Source: Lindgomyces ingoldianus
Lineage: Eukaryota; Ascomycota; Dothideomycetes; Pleosporales; Lindgomycetaceae
Direction: 5' to 3'
NCBI RefSeq assembly: GCF_010093535.1
Contig: NW_022985166.1
Location: 1,960,156 to 2,024,155 of the forward strand
Length of the DNA: 64,000 nucleotides
The notes under the pieces were generated by a model that saw only the letters and a list, made by a program, of their open reading frames with translations, was not told the DNA's origin and searched no databases. Positions 10,654-21,645 of this stretch are shown here, piece after piece (position 1 is the stretch's first letter; each line of letters starts with the position of its first letter). The position numbers and the translations under genes were made by a program.

Positions 10654-11857
10654 TGTGGATAAGCTTGAGGGGAGATACAGACGAATGAGAGGGGTTTGGG
10701 GGAAAGGTAGCTTCAGGGACCGTGCGTAGCACAGGTGGAAGGGATTGACCAGTGCTGCTGGGTGAGGTTTGGATCGGGGTCAATGGAGCATTTGAAGACG
10801 CTGGTCGGCTCTCGCCTTGATTATAAAATTTGGCCTGGACAAGCTGTAAGGTTTTGCGCGGCTTGTGTGCGTACCGACTGTGGCACAAGACTAATCAAGA
10901 AAAAGCAACCGATATCTGATTATCCCTCCCCCTCAGCTGTAAAGACCGATGTCTCTGAAACAATCTGAAGCCTGCCCTGCAAAACTTTCCATCAACCAGT
11001 TTACCGTCAGTCGAGCCGCCCCTCAGTTCCTGGTTTGTCCATAAAAAAACTGAAGGTCCCGCGAATTAGGTTTGCGGAATCTGGCAGCGTCATAGATTAG
11101 TCAGAGCCGACGATAAGCACAGCGTATGCAAAGCCGGGAGTAAGTTGAGTCAGGACACAGAACATCACCAGCCTCACATTTTAACCTATCCGGCTTCAAG
11201 AGAGACTTCATGGTGAAAGTCTAAGGCCAAGTATCCCAGACCCCAAATCCATAGCTTGTATTTAAGACATCGATCAGAGCCCCGGAAATAATCTCCGCAC
11301 GCAGGTCTACCCCGCGAACGACCCCGCCATGGTCCGGGAAAGAGCCCAAGCGGTGCCGTTCCGCGGCGGTGTATGGAGGCAGAAAATCCCTTCTCTTCTG
11401 CTGTGACTCTCGGTCCAGCCGTCTCGGCAATCCGGCACCAGATGCGTGAACGAGATTGGCGTGACCCACCCGCCGGCATCACATAACTGACATTTACTAC
11501 AAGGGTGCTGTCTCTTGCTGCTTCTAGCCATGACGATGCTGCGCCTAAGATTTCCTTCACTTCTGCTGACTCGCGATATCTTGTGTTTTATGAGAGCTAG
11601 TATAAGCAGAGAAAACGATTGACTGGAATAAGTTTTAAAGAGCAGGGCGTCTGTGGAATATTTGCTGTGTGAGAGTTCGAAAGACCGCACTTGACATTTC
11701 GGCCGAGGTTGTTGGGAATATACGGGTGTACTGCATTTCCGACTTCGGAAAAGTGCATTTGTTGGAGAGACTTCCTTCGAAATTCTCAAACTTCAGTCCA
11801 GTCATCGATCGAAGCATCCCGAGTCCAAAACACCCCGAAAAACAGAGATAGAAGACA
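10654..11857. other. Intergenic between divergent genes
   Basis: This holds the upstream regions of the methyltransferase (-) and the DHA1 transporter (+). Several overlapping frames at 11186-11817 lack codon or domain support. Nothing else seen. Confidence 0.45.
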
Positions 11858-13603
11858 ATGGCAGACCCAGAGAAAACACCACCGGTGTCTACATTCCGCC
11901 CTCACCACCCCCCCAAGGCCTCAGATCCGTCGATAGAGGGTCTCACTGCGGGGAAAGAGATGGATATTATATCTTCTGCCAAGGACGACGAAATATCAAT
12001 CGCACCTTCCCGTCCATCCACCGTCTCGCAGCACGATCACCCGCCAGAAGCACTGCCTCAACCACCATCAACACGATCAAGAACAACATCCATCATCCCA
12101 GAAGCCGTGATCGTGGAGCGTCGGGATCGAAGAGGCATGTTCACCCGCCTGACCCTTATTCCAGAAGTCGAGAACCCCTACTACTATGCTAGAAAGACGA
12201 AATGGTTTCTCACCGTTATCGTGGCTTTCTGCGGGATGGCTGCCCCAATGGGGTCTGCGATTGTCATGCCGGTCTTGCAGGAAATTGCGAAGGAATTTCA
12301 TGCGAACCATACTGTGGCGAATATGAGCGTGGCTGTTTATATGCTAGCCATGTCCATATTTCCGCTGTGGTGGTCTTCTTTTTCTGAGACCGCGGGGAGG
12401 AGAACGATATACATCATCTCCTTCGCACTATTCGTCCTTTTCGCCATCCTATCCGCCATTTCGACGAATATCGCAATGCTGGTTGTCATGCGGACCTTTT
12501 CTGGCGGCGCAGCAGCATCAGTCCAGGCAGTAGGAGCAGGAACGATTGCAGATATCTGGGAAGTAAAGGAACGAGGGAGAGCAATGGGACTTTTTTACCT
12601 CGGGCCTCTCTGTGGGCCACTCTTCGCCCCCATTATCGGCGGTGTGCTGGCCCAAGAATTCGGCTGGCGAAGCACGCAATGGTTTCTCGTTGTCTACGGC
12701 GGGATAACTTTCCTCCTGATCCTGTTCGCACTCCCTGAAACGCTTCGCACAAACGACATCAAACCCCTTCCTGTCACCACCGAGCCCGTTCTCACCCCCG
12801 CCTGCTCCAATAAAACCACCCGTCCAGGGCTCTCTCGCGCCTCAACCCGCCAATCCGTAGCCCTCAAATCCCGTACCTACCTCTCAACCCTGCGTCGCAT
12901 CTTCCTCGACCCACTCTACGTTCTGACCTGGCTTCGCTTCCCGCCGGTTGCCCTCACCGTCTACTACGCCAGCATAACCTTCGGCTCTCTCTATTTCCTC
13001 AACATTTCCATCCAGGCCACCTTCTCCGCGCCCCCATACGCCTTCAGCACGCTCGTGCTTGGCTTGCTCTACATCCCTAGCTCCATTGGCTACCTCCTTG
13101 CCTCCATCCTAGGCGGCCGCTGGATCGACCGGATAATGCACCGCGAAGCAAGAAAGGCCGGGCGCTACGACGAGTCTGGAAAACTTATCTTTAGGCCGGA
13201 GGATAGGATGAGGGAGAATGCATGGATGGCGGCGATCCTATGGCCCGGGGCGCTAATGTGGTATGGTTGGAGTGTAGAAAACGGAGTTTTCTGGTTGGCG
13301 CCGATGATTGCGAATTTTTTCTTTGGAGTCGGGAGTATGTTGATATTTTCGTTAAGTACGACAATGCTGACAGAGTTTATGCCGAGGAGGGCGAGTGCCG
13401 GGATTGCGATTAATAATTTCGTGAGGAATATCTTTTCGTTTACTGGGGCTGTTGTTGCGGAGCCGATTATTCATGCCATTGGGAATGGGTGGCTTTGTAC
13501 TATCTTAGGGTTGTGGAGTCTGCTCAGTGGGATTGCGGTTATTATGGCAATGAAAAGGTGGGGTCCTGGGTGGAGAGAGAGGATGGTAAAAGAGTTGGGT
13601 TGA
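11858..13603 (+). CDS. MFS multidrug transporter, DHA1 (Qdr/Dtr-like)
   Basis: This single-exon frame of 581 residues encodes a plasma-membrane drug:H+ antiporter-type major facilitator with a long Ser/Pro-rich cytosolic N-tail (1-105) and twelve predicted helices. Motif A is seen as SSFSETAGRRTIYIISF after helix 2. The DHA1 motif C is GPLCGPLFAPIIGG in helix 5. The central loop (about 305-345) is Ser/Thr/Arg-rich, and ILGGRWIDRIMHREARKAGR follows helix 8. Resemblance is closest to the Qdr/Dtr1 branch (quinidine, dityrosine or polyamine export), from family knowledge. The substrate is unknown. No neighbouring biosynthetic enzyme suggests a cluster role. The start is the first ATG in frame, with AAGACAATGGC context. 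Confidence 0.9.
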   Translation: MADPEKTPPVSTFRPHHPPKASDPSIEGLTAGKEMDIISSAKDDEISIAPSRPSTVSQHDHPPEALPQPPSTRSRTTSIIPEAVIVERRDRRGMFTRLTLIPEVENPYYYARKTKWFLTVIVAFCGMAAPMGSAIVMPVLQEIAKEFHANHTVANMSVAVYMLAMSIFPLWWSSFSETAGRRTIYIISFALFVLFAILSAISTNIAMLVVMRTFSGGAAASVQAVGAGTIADIWEVKERGRAMGLFYLGPLCGPLFAPIIGGVLAQEFGWRSTQWFLVVYGGITFLLILFALPETLRTNDIKPLPVTTEPVLTPACSNKTTRPGLSRASTRQSVALKSRTYLSTLRRIFLDPLYVLTWLRFPPVALTVYYASITFGSLYFLNISIQATFSAPPYAFSTLVLGLLYIPSSIGYLLASILGGRWIDRIMHREARKAGRYDESGKLIFRPEDRMRENAWMAAILWPGALMWYGWSVENGVFWLAPMIANFFFGVGSMLIFSLSTTMLTEFMPRRASAGIAINNFVRNIFSFTGAVVAEPIIHAIGNGWLCTILGLWSLLSGIAVIMAMKRWGPGWRERMVKELG

Positions 13604-14927
13604 TCCGTTGAGGAAGCGTTGTGTTTTAACTGAGGGCTCTCTTAGAAGTATTTATCATGCACCAGAGCTGGTAAGGAAAAGAGTCATTGAACTTGAAGCA
13701 ATGAGAGTATGCGGACTTTGTGGTTAAGAGGGCTGGAGGGATGATTGGGTGCGACATGAGTTCATTCCAATCCACCGAGATTTGTGGTATTGGGGAAGCA
13801 TGTTATGATGTCGGGTCGGAGTTTACGCAGAGTAGAGATGAGAAAAGGAGTGCAAAATGTGAAATTGGCCAGCATGCACGGTGATGAATACTGGGAACCT
13901 AGGTCGGGTTTCAGCACGACGATTCCTGCAGTATTTTGCGTATTTCAATAAAATACCATAAAGATCTATTGATCTGAACCCATATGCCCATAAACAGAGT
14001 AGCCAAAGCCGGACGCTCAGGTAGTGAATAGGATACCGCATGATTCCCACTTGTGGCTAACCGCCACGAAACATCGATGCGTTGCTACGTTGTCATGTCA
14101 CAAGATGACAGATCCATTCCACCCAACAAGGCTTTTGAAATCGCTAAGTGGTGGTAAGTCTATACGGGCTTCCGTCCATATTCAGTTACTCGCTAACATC
14201 TGGATGTTACGACGTTATTGACACTAGGACAGAGTGATGCTCTGTCCATCATACCGCTTAGCGTTTTTATATAGCTGGCATTACTAGTACTACATTCTAC
14301 GACAGCATTCCACCTTCTTAGCATAAATGTCTTAGCAAGTGCTTGCACTCTCACATAATCCTTCTCTGTATCCCTTTCAACTCCACCCCAGCCTCACAGC
14401 TCACGAACACACACGTTACTATTTCTCGTGTACCCAGAAAAAATCCAAGACATATACACATACATCTCACAGCCCACAATCCAATACTCTCCGGGCCCTC
14501 ACCAGAGCAGTACTCTCAGTTCAGAGAAATCAACATCTAAAATGCCCTGTCCTCCACGCAGCGCTCGCCCTAACGCTTACACTAATCCCCCCTCTTGCGC
14601 CAACAATAGTACATGCACTAGCACCACTTCATCTCCTCGTGCTCATGAGCGCAGCAGCTGTATCCCCTCCTCAATCCCCCAACTTACCCGATCCCGTATA
14701 ATCCGCCTCCGCGGCCAACATCACACGGTAGAGAAACAGAAACAAATTAATGTCTCCAACCCGCGATTTTTAGATAGGTAGGAGTATCCTGTTCCTAACC
14801 TCCAACACTGCCGATACCGTAGTATCCTCCGCCGCGCCCAACACCACAGGCCTTACCGAGATAGGGAAACACGAGGACAGATACAATTCGTTACAAGAAG
14901 CGCGGTTCTACCTAGTCAAGTTAATAG
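13604..14927. other. Intergenic with degraded small-gene traces
   Basis: No intact gene. A TATATA-like box near 14267 and a CA-rich leader (14340-14540) precede a hydrophobic frame (about 14548-14701, LHAALALTLTLIPPLA) that looks like a signal peptide lacking an ATG. Two related segments near 14700-14750 and 14820-14880 may be an old internal duplication. These could be the 5' part of the cysteine-rich exon at 14928. Confidence 0.3.
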
Positions 14928-15080
14928 GAAACCGCGGGAGTGAGCAGAAACCAGGGGCGGGAATGCGGATGCGGTTGTACTAGGGATCTAGAAAGCCAGG
15001 CCAGGAGTTTTTGCATCCAAGGCTATGTGGGCACGAAGGGAGAGTTCTACGCGGGAGGATGTTGTTACAGGTGCGTGTAA
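14928..15080 (+). CDS. Cysteine-rich exon or relic of a small secreted protein
   Basis: From an acceptor-like TTAATAG at 14921-14927, an open frame of 50 codons runs to TAA at 15078. It contains seven cysteines, including ECGCGC, FCIQGYVG and AGGCCYRCV. The spacing resembles small secreted cysteine-rich proteins. No ATG lies in this frame, so it would have to be the last exon of a spliced gene whose first exon (about 14548-14701) is itself damaged. Likely a relic. Transcript data would decide. Confidence 0.3.
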   Translation, partial: ETAGVSRNQGRECGCGCTRDLESQARSFCIQGYVGTKGEFYAGGCCYRCV

Positions 15081-16534
15081 GATTCTTAGCTTAGAGGCTT
15101 TTTTTCGTTGTTACTTGTAGAAACAAAACCTCTAAATATATGACCCTGAGCGAAGAGCGAAGGCTCTTCGTCATAACTTGAAACAACTTCAGCCGAATCA
15201 ATGGTAAGATCCATCCCTATGTTCCTCTTTCACTAGTCCCACTATTAATGCCCGCAAGCGGCCTGGAATCTGACCGAGGCTGGGAGAAAATGTGTGTGCA
15301 TATTCGCCTCCAGCGTCGGCTCTTTAGGCCACCACGCAGGCATCGTGGGCTCCGCTTGGCCCAGCGAAGTTACAGTAATGTTCGGAGCCGAAATGTCCTG
15401 GTGCGAGAATAGGAAGCGCTCGAACGCGAACGGAAAAAAGAGTCTGGGCCTTGGCGGAAGAGCTTACAGACAGACAGCTTGTGGTTAAACCATTCTTCGA
15501 TCACGTCGCCGATTTTGAAAGGGCTTACTCCGAAGATGGAGAACTAGATTCCTTGCATGGGCCTCGGCCTACAGGGCCTGCGACATAGAGGGAGTGAGAG
15601 TGTAGCTGGTTTCCCATGTTGGTAATCTACAAGACAACATTTTTGCGTTGACGGTGAGTGATCTGAGCCTTTTGATCTGCGAAGCATTCGCGATATATTG
15701 CGGGTTGAGTAGTGTCCAGCTTCAAGATCCTGGATGCTGAAACTCCGATTTATGGTAGTTATGCGCAAATTACCAAACCTTTCGGCGACGAGTCTTGCGT
15801 TCTCTGCTTCGGAAGGAAGAGCGGATGGCCTACCTTTTGAGAACTAGGGCGAGAGAGAGTCAAATAACGGCAGTGCCTCCAAGCGTGTGCAATATTGGTG
15901 CTGTCTTGACTAGTGACGCAGGGGTCTCGTTAGATACTGTATCGAGGTCGCAATCGCCAAGGGGGGAGTGGGTTGAGGGACCACGGCTTGATAACTGGAA
16001 TTAAGGATGTTAGTGGGACGTGCGGAGGGGATTGGTTGGAATTGGAATGCTTGCATCGCTGATTGGTGTCTAGAAAACCCAGAAATTCTTCAGTGTAACG
16101 ATTGCGGCGTTTACGAAATTGTCGCTATCCATTGTTGTAATGAGAATAGGCTTTTCTGCTGTGCTACTTGTGTTCGTAGGGGTGAACGCCCGGAGGCAAT
16201 GAGGCATTGTGCAAGCACAGAATAACGATCTTTAAAAACAAACGCATCGAAAGTATGAAGCTTAAGGTGGACACATAATGTAGTAGCAGGTTCTAAGAAA
16301 ATCCTGATTCATATTCAGCATCTGAAATACAACATTTTAAATTTAAGTGCAAGCATACATTCCCATGCATTTAACATACAGACTCCGATCCTAGCTTTCT
16401 CTATTCCATTTCATCCCCTCTTTCTAAGCCAAACGATTTCTTTCGCAAAATATTACCACACTCAAATTCAAGATCTATTACCTAACATCAGCCCCTAAAT
16501 TCTCTCGAGCTCGTCGACTGGACTTGATACTCTT
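15081..16534. other. Intergenic with coding-like relics
   Basis: Around 15360-15560, coding-like stretches occur in two frames (for example ALAEELTDRQLVVKPFFDHV in one), suggesting a frameshifted relic of an unknown protein. At 16007-16225 a 72-codon frame has a cluster of eleven cysteines (from CNDC to the final RHC) that could be a zinc-binding or secreted fragment. Neither is recognised as a family. Confidence 0.3.
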
Positions 16535-18478
16535 TCACATCATCACGGGATACCGACTTCTCTTGCGAATCGCAGGGCCCCATTCGTAGAATACCCAGGG
16601 AATTGGAAGCATGAGGACGGAGATGAAGCCGAGGAGCGAGGTGGCCCAGCCAATTCCGAGACCGGAGTACACTATTGTGCGTTAGATAGGTTATTCTAGG
16701 GTTCAATGGAGCGGTTGAACGAGGGTTTCGATTTAAAGTGACGGGGGGTGGGGGGGTTGTAGGAACAGGAGGACAAGGGTTAACTTACTTTGTATCGTAA
16801 AGAGAGGAAAGACAGCACCCAGAGTGTATCTGAAGATACCATTTGCAGCAACCGCGGATGCACCGTTCTGAGGGCCATAAACGTCGACGATATATAGAGC
16901 TGAGGATATCTAGACGGGAAACGGTATCAGCATCAATTTATCGTCATTTGGGTGACACCAATAGCCACCAAGAAGAAAAGGCCACTTACGAAAATACACA
17001 AATTCCCCCACGCAAACGGGATAGCTGCCACAACCGGCACTGCCCAGTGACACCCCCTATCCGCGGACCACGCAAACCAAAAAAGCCCAATAGGGAGCCC
17101 GAAGCTACCAATCATGGAGCTATAAAGCCTATGCTCTGGCAGTGCGTGCGACTCTCCTCTTTCGAGTGCTTGTCTGAATTGGTGTTGATATAGTTTGCGG
17201 TCAACAAAGATACCCGTGATACCAGCTATGAGAACTCCGAGACCAATTGCCAGGAATGTTAGACCGGTTTGGGAAATAGTGAAGTTATAGGGCGGTCGTT
17301 GGAAGGTGTAGGGGAAAGCGGCAAAGAAGATAAACAGGACACCGAAGGCGAAGGCCGTGTATAGCGATAAGAAAAACACGATCGGCTATTTGACAGCAGA
17401 TATTAGTATAAAGTTTTTCATTATCCTTTACAGGAGTGAGGTTCACATACTTCAGTGACTAGCATATGCAGTGGTCGAAGGAAGTTTTGGATGAACGCTG
17501 ACTTAACGGCTGAAGCACCCGTGACAGTGCGGTCCAGAGGGTTCATTCCGAGTTCCTTCGCTCGCCGTTTCAAGATGATTTTCTTGTATGTTTCCTTCAT
17601 TGGGATGGCGATTATGTAGGTGAACACGGATATGAAGAGCATGCACCACTGGGTCCAACGCCACCCTTTGTGTTGGGCAGCAAAGCCACCGATGAAGGGC
17701 CTAAAGAATGTAAGCTGTGAATATGGTGGTCAACGAGATTGTATTTACCCCAGTGCGGGGCCCGCAAAGGGCGACATAAGAAACACAGACGTGACAATGG
17801 CTCTCTGCCTTGGTGGAAACACATCCGCGTTGGTACCTCCTCCCACCGCAAGAACGGGTCCTCCGGTAAAGCCAGCGAAGAACCGACACACGATCAGCGC
17901 AGCAAAGCTTTGCGAGAACCCGGCTCCGAGAGTGAAGAGCATGAATACGGCGAAGGAGATAAGGTAGACAATCTTACGCCCGTACGTCTCGGAAAGCGGG
18001 GCGGAGACTACAGGCCCGAAGGCGAGGCCGAGAGTATAAACTGTGAGAGGAACGATGGCTGCGGTCCGGGAGACGTGGAAGTCATTCATGATGTCTGAAA
18101 GAGCCGGGGTGTAGACTGAGGTTCCAAATGTGCTGTATAGGGTTAATAATTATGGAGAACATAATTTTAGAGGTACTTGAAGACATACACGGCGAAACCA
18201 AGAAGACCAGGGGTTACGCAATGATACATCCGAAGCCAAAGAGGCCAGTTGTGGGGATTTTCTGGGTCATTGGGCCCGTTCCAGTCTTCAACACTGATAT
18301 GCTGAGGCTCAACATCTCCTTCCTTCTGACCATCGTTCTTTTCTTCGTCTTGGTCATTTGGCGTAATGCTTGAATCCGTGCGGGATCGTACACGGGAGGG
18401 TAATGGGGCCTCCTCAAGCTCTTTCAGAGCATGTCTCTTCTCGGTGTCGCTCATGGAGGAGGCCTCGGGGTCTACCAT
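16535..18478 (-). CDS. MFS multidrug transporter, DHA1 type, six exons
   Basis: Exons on the minus strand are 18189-18478, 17749-18132, 17451-17700, 16990-17385, 16789-16909 and 16535-16671, giving 525 residues. Every junction keeps frame and uses GTATGT, GTAAAT, GTATGT, GTAAGT and GTAAGT donors with YAG acceptors. The protein is a twelve-helix drug:H+ antiporter-like transporter. A charged N-tail precedes NPHNWPLW, a hallmark of this fungal subfamily. Motif A is LSETYGRKIVYLISF, and motif C spans SPFAGPALGPFIGG across the second intron. The later SALYIVDVYGPQNGASAVAA and final WVFYEWGPAIRKRSRY are also typical. It resembles Flu1/Tpo1-type exporters; the substrate is unknown. Translation might instead begin at the ATG eight codons downstream (MSDTEKRH). 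The intron-rich structure contrasts with the intronless DHA1 gene at 11858, so the two are not a recent duplicate pair. Confidence 0.92.
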
Positions 18479-19726
18479 CTCCTCAAGGAATGGGAAAGAG
18501 ATATTAGTTCGTTAGTAAGTGTGCGAGATCGAGTATTTTGTAACCGATATCGCTGAGGTATCTAGAGGGTAGAAAGGATGAAAATAACAAACAAAATGTG
18601 GCCGCTAAGAGGGTGGAAAAGAATTGAGAGAATATGAGCAAGGGCAACTTATGTACCCATTTGGCAAAATGTTGTAGGTTGAATCCTCCTTCATTCCCAC
18701 CACCTCCTCTCCTAAATCATTCAGCCCCCATACTGAACCTTCCGGCCGAAGTGACAAACGAACGCTTGACTAGAGCTTCGTGTAGATGTCGCCATAGGAT
18801 CACTCATCGCTAAATTATTGACAGTGAGAAGCACACGCATGTTAACCCCAGGTGTAGGGCGTGGAAATGACTGCCGTTGCTCGTACCGTACCTTCCCTCG
18901 GCAAAAATGTTCTGTGATAAGTAATCACTTTTGTCGATCGAGTGGAGGGCGAAGGGGATGGACCGAACGACATCCGAGCCTTGGGAGCTACTCAGCGATG
19001 CAGAATAATCGTTCAAATTAAAAGGCGAAGATTGAAGGGTGCGTGAAGGCGTTCCATTTGGGATGACGTGATGAGTGATGTCGACGGGGATGAAAGACAC
19101 AAACCGGAAGCCCGTGCACATCGAGCACAGCGCAACTATTCAGGTAGGGGTAAATTTGGCTCAGATTGGATTCAAAGATTGCTTCGGCCGAAGGTATGAT
19201 TCTTGGTCAGTAGGGCCCGCATCCATTGATTCACTGAAGTTCGAACTTTGTCACGTGACTTATTGGAATTCCGGAATTAAAGGCCCTAAAGGGCAAATTA
19301 TAGAAGGGATAAGGTAGGGAGAATGGCTTCAGCTCAGAGAAGAAAGCTTCCTAGGCAGTGAATGAGGCGCTAGGAGTGGTATGCGACAGATCTCGCCACG
19401 TGCCTAAAAACAAAACACCTCGCAAATGGCGCAGTGAGATCACTGGCCATGGAAAAGATATTAAATAGTATTCAAGGAAGGTCCCTGTTGTAGTATGTCC
19501 GATTTTTATATAAGAAAAATATGGCTCGATATCGACGGCTCGCGCCAAACCACGCTAGCCTATGTTGACTGTTATGCATATCGAGTTACACAGCTGCATA
19601 GCGACAAACGTTTCCAACTCCAACGTCCTCCTACTGGTTGTGCCACTCCATCTCCCTTATCCCCGCTCTGACCACGCGATTCTGCGCTAACTTCCCACAG
19701 GATGGCTTCCGGAATGACGACTGATC
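18479..19726. other. Intergenic, no gene recognised
   Basis: This is the upstream region of the six-exon transporter. Short frames only; nothing else seen. Confidence 0.45.
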
Positions 19727-20173
19727 ATGCCACCAGGACCCTGTGCAAACTGTGGATCACCATTGAGGAATAGATGCATTGGCTGCCTGGTGGCTCCCAT
19801 ATATGAAGATACCATGCCCAAGCAAACACTCTGCTGCGGCGCGAAATGCTACACCGCTGGTTGGGGCGGGCCCGGGTGGGAATGCATAAAACTCCAGTAT
19901 CAGAGAGCTGAACTGAGCCGCTTTGCATCGCCAAGGAGGGATATATTAGATTCTTTGACAGGCTTTACCTATGACATTTTACAGCATGCGAGTCGAGGGG
20001 TCCACAACATTTTTCGAAGGCAAGACTTTCCAACATTTAACCTAGCAAGATCGGTAGCTCTTGCCACCCCGGAAAGGCTTATGCAGAAAAATAGGTACGT
20101 TGGTAGTCATTTCAGAGTACAGAAGCTGTACCGAGTACTTTTACCGCTTCGCGGAGCGGCCCTTGACCGGTAA
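19727..20173 (+). pseudogene. MYND-type zinc-finger protein relic
   Basis: The frame starts with a MYND-like finger: CANCG, CIGC, then CCGAKC and WECIKLQ. This has the Cys pairs of the family, but the usual late His is replaced in WGGPGWEC. The following RAELSRFASPRRDILDSLTG resembles the helical segment after the finger in a large fungal family of MYND proteins. The frame ends after 148 residues where family members continue for several hundred. Scattered pieces that may be the continuation (a TMRTGEIWAD segment near 20370, other frames to about 20976) lie in different frames, so the gene appears decayed. The normal role (protein interaction, possibly regulatory) is unknown here. Confidence 0.5.
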
Positions 20174-21525
20174 GAGATATGTCGGATTTGTGGAACCCTC
20201 TCCAAAGTTAGTACATTAGATTATCCAGGTTTGGGCATCTGCTCAAATGTCGAAGAAGTCAATGTGATGGAGCTTCATCAAGTGCTCTGAATGCGACTTG
20301 CGAAATACCGAACGGACCTTTACCGCCGGCCCAAATTTCATGCACAACCTTTACGGTTTACCGCGTGACAATGAGAACGGGAGAGATATGGGCTGATATC
20401 TGGGACTGCCATATCCATGGAGTGTTTTCCAAAAAGAGCGTGCCTGCAGGACAAACTGGGATATGGAACTGGGGTGTAATCGCCACATGGTTTGGGATCA
20501 GAGAGACTTCTAGTTATGGGGAACGGTAGCACTTAAAGATTGAGGAAAAAGAGCTTGCAATCTTAATCGAAGGGAATAATTCAGAAGCGATACCGTAGAG
20601 GGAGCTAAATCTCTGCAATCTGCAAGGCTGCTCGGATACCTCATTCGAAAATGAAGAGGAAATATTCATGAACTCGGTAGATGGCCGAGTCGAGTTTACT
20701 ATCTTACATCTCTACTCTGTGCCGCAGATCACTAGGCGCACCAAAGTCATTGCTCGGCGCATGTCAGAGAACAACAGTAATCTGAAGTTGAATGAGTCTG
20801 CCAATGAACTTTTGGCTTTCGCGACTTCCGCACTGGTACGGCTAGAGGGGGATTCGATGGAAAGCATTGGAAGATATGAGACTTTGAGGCGTATATACGC
20901 CTGGCGTACATGCAGAACGGCCTCTTGTCTTGGTTCGACGCTTGTTAGAGCAAATGGACTACAAGGCGACCTCTGAAGCTCTGGTTTCCGGGAGTCGACA
21001 GAACCCATTTTTGGTCCTTTTTCATAACAGTTCATGTCCAGAGTTGATGAGATTGCAAATCAAGACGCAGCTCATCCTACTCCACCGGTTTTTCTTTCCC
21101 CTGCATCACGGTGTCCTACTATGGTATGCAGCACGTACGAATCTACGACGACTTTCACCACAAGGACAGCCCCCGTTTCGGAAGCTAGATTTAAATTTCA
21201 AATACATATTACACAAAATGCAGACTAGTTTCTTTCGTACTTGCTTTCCGCATGTTATAACCCTTATTTATTAACATATCCCGGTTCTCTCTTCATGAAG
21301 CGAGAAATTAATTTAGATGACCAGGTAAGCCCATCCCAAAACCTCGTTGCTCCACAAAAAAAATGATAATGCGAAACAGAAAATCTTCGGAGGATATGTT
21401 ACACTTGGACGCCTTGGCTAAACTTTGAAGTCATCGGCTTACGGTCGAACTATACGTGGTGAGAAGCTGAACGCCTTAGTTTCAACGAAGCTATGAAGAG
21501 AAGTTCAATATCACGAGCTAGAAAA
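20174..21525. other. Intergenic with probable decayed 3' part of MYND relic
   Basis: This contains coding-like fragments in several frames to about 20976 and none that can be assembled. The remainder to 21525 shows nothing. Confidence 0.35.
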
Positions 21526-21533
21526 TATAAATA
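21526..21533 (+). promoter_or_regulatory. TATA box of the modular secreted protein gene
   Basis: TATAAATA lies 113 bases before the ATG at 21646, followed by a pyrimidine/CA-rich leader. Confidence 0.55.
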
Positions 21534-21645
21534 TTCAACTAAATCCTGTTGATGGCAGGCCCCAGACAACGGCAGATATCACTTGGAATAACTCACCACA
21601 TTTCAGCAACTGCACTTTTCAACCCTCTTTCTCCAATCATACGTC

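Noticed and set aside
11186..11817. Cluster of overlapping minus-strand frames upstream of the DHA1 gene
   Set aside because: Three frames are open over the same DNA with no composition or motif support; likely promoter and leader of the transporter.
11858..18478. Two neighbouring DHA1 genes as a tandem duplication
   Set aside because: One is intronless and the other has five introns, and loops and tails differ. They belong to different DHA1 branches.
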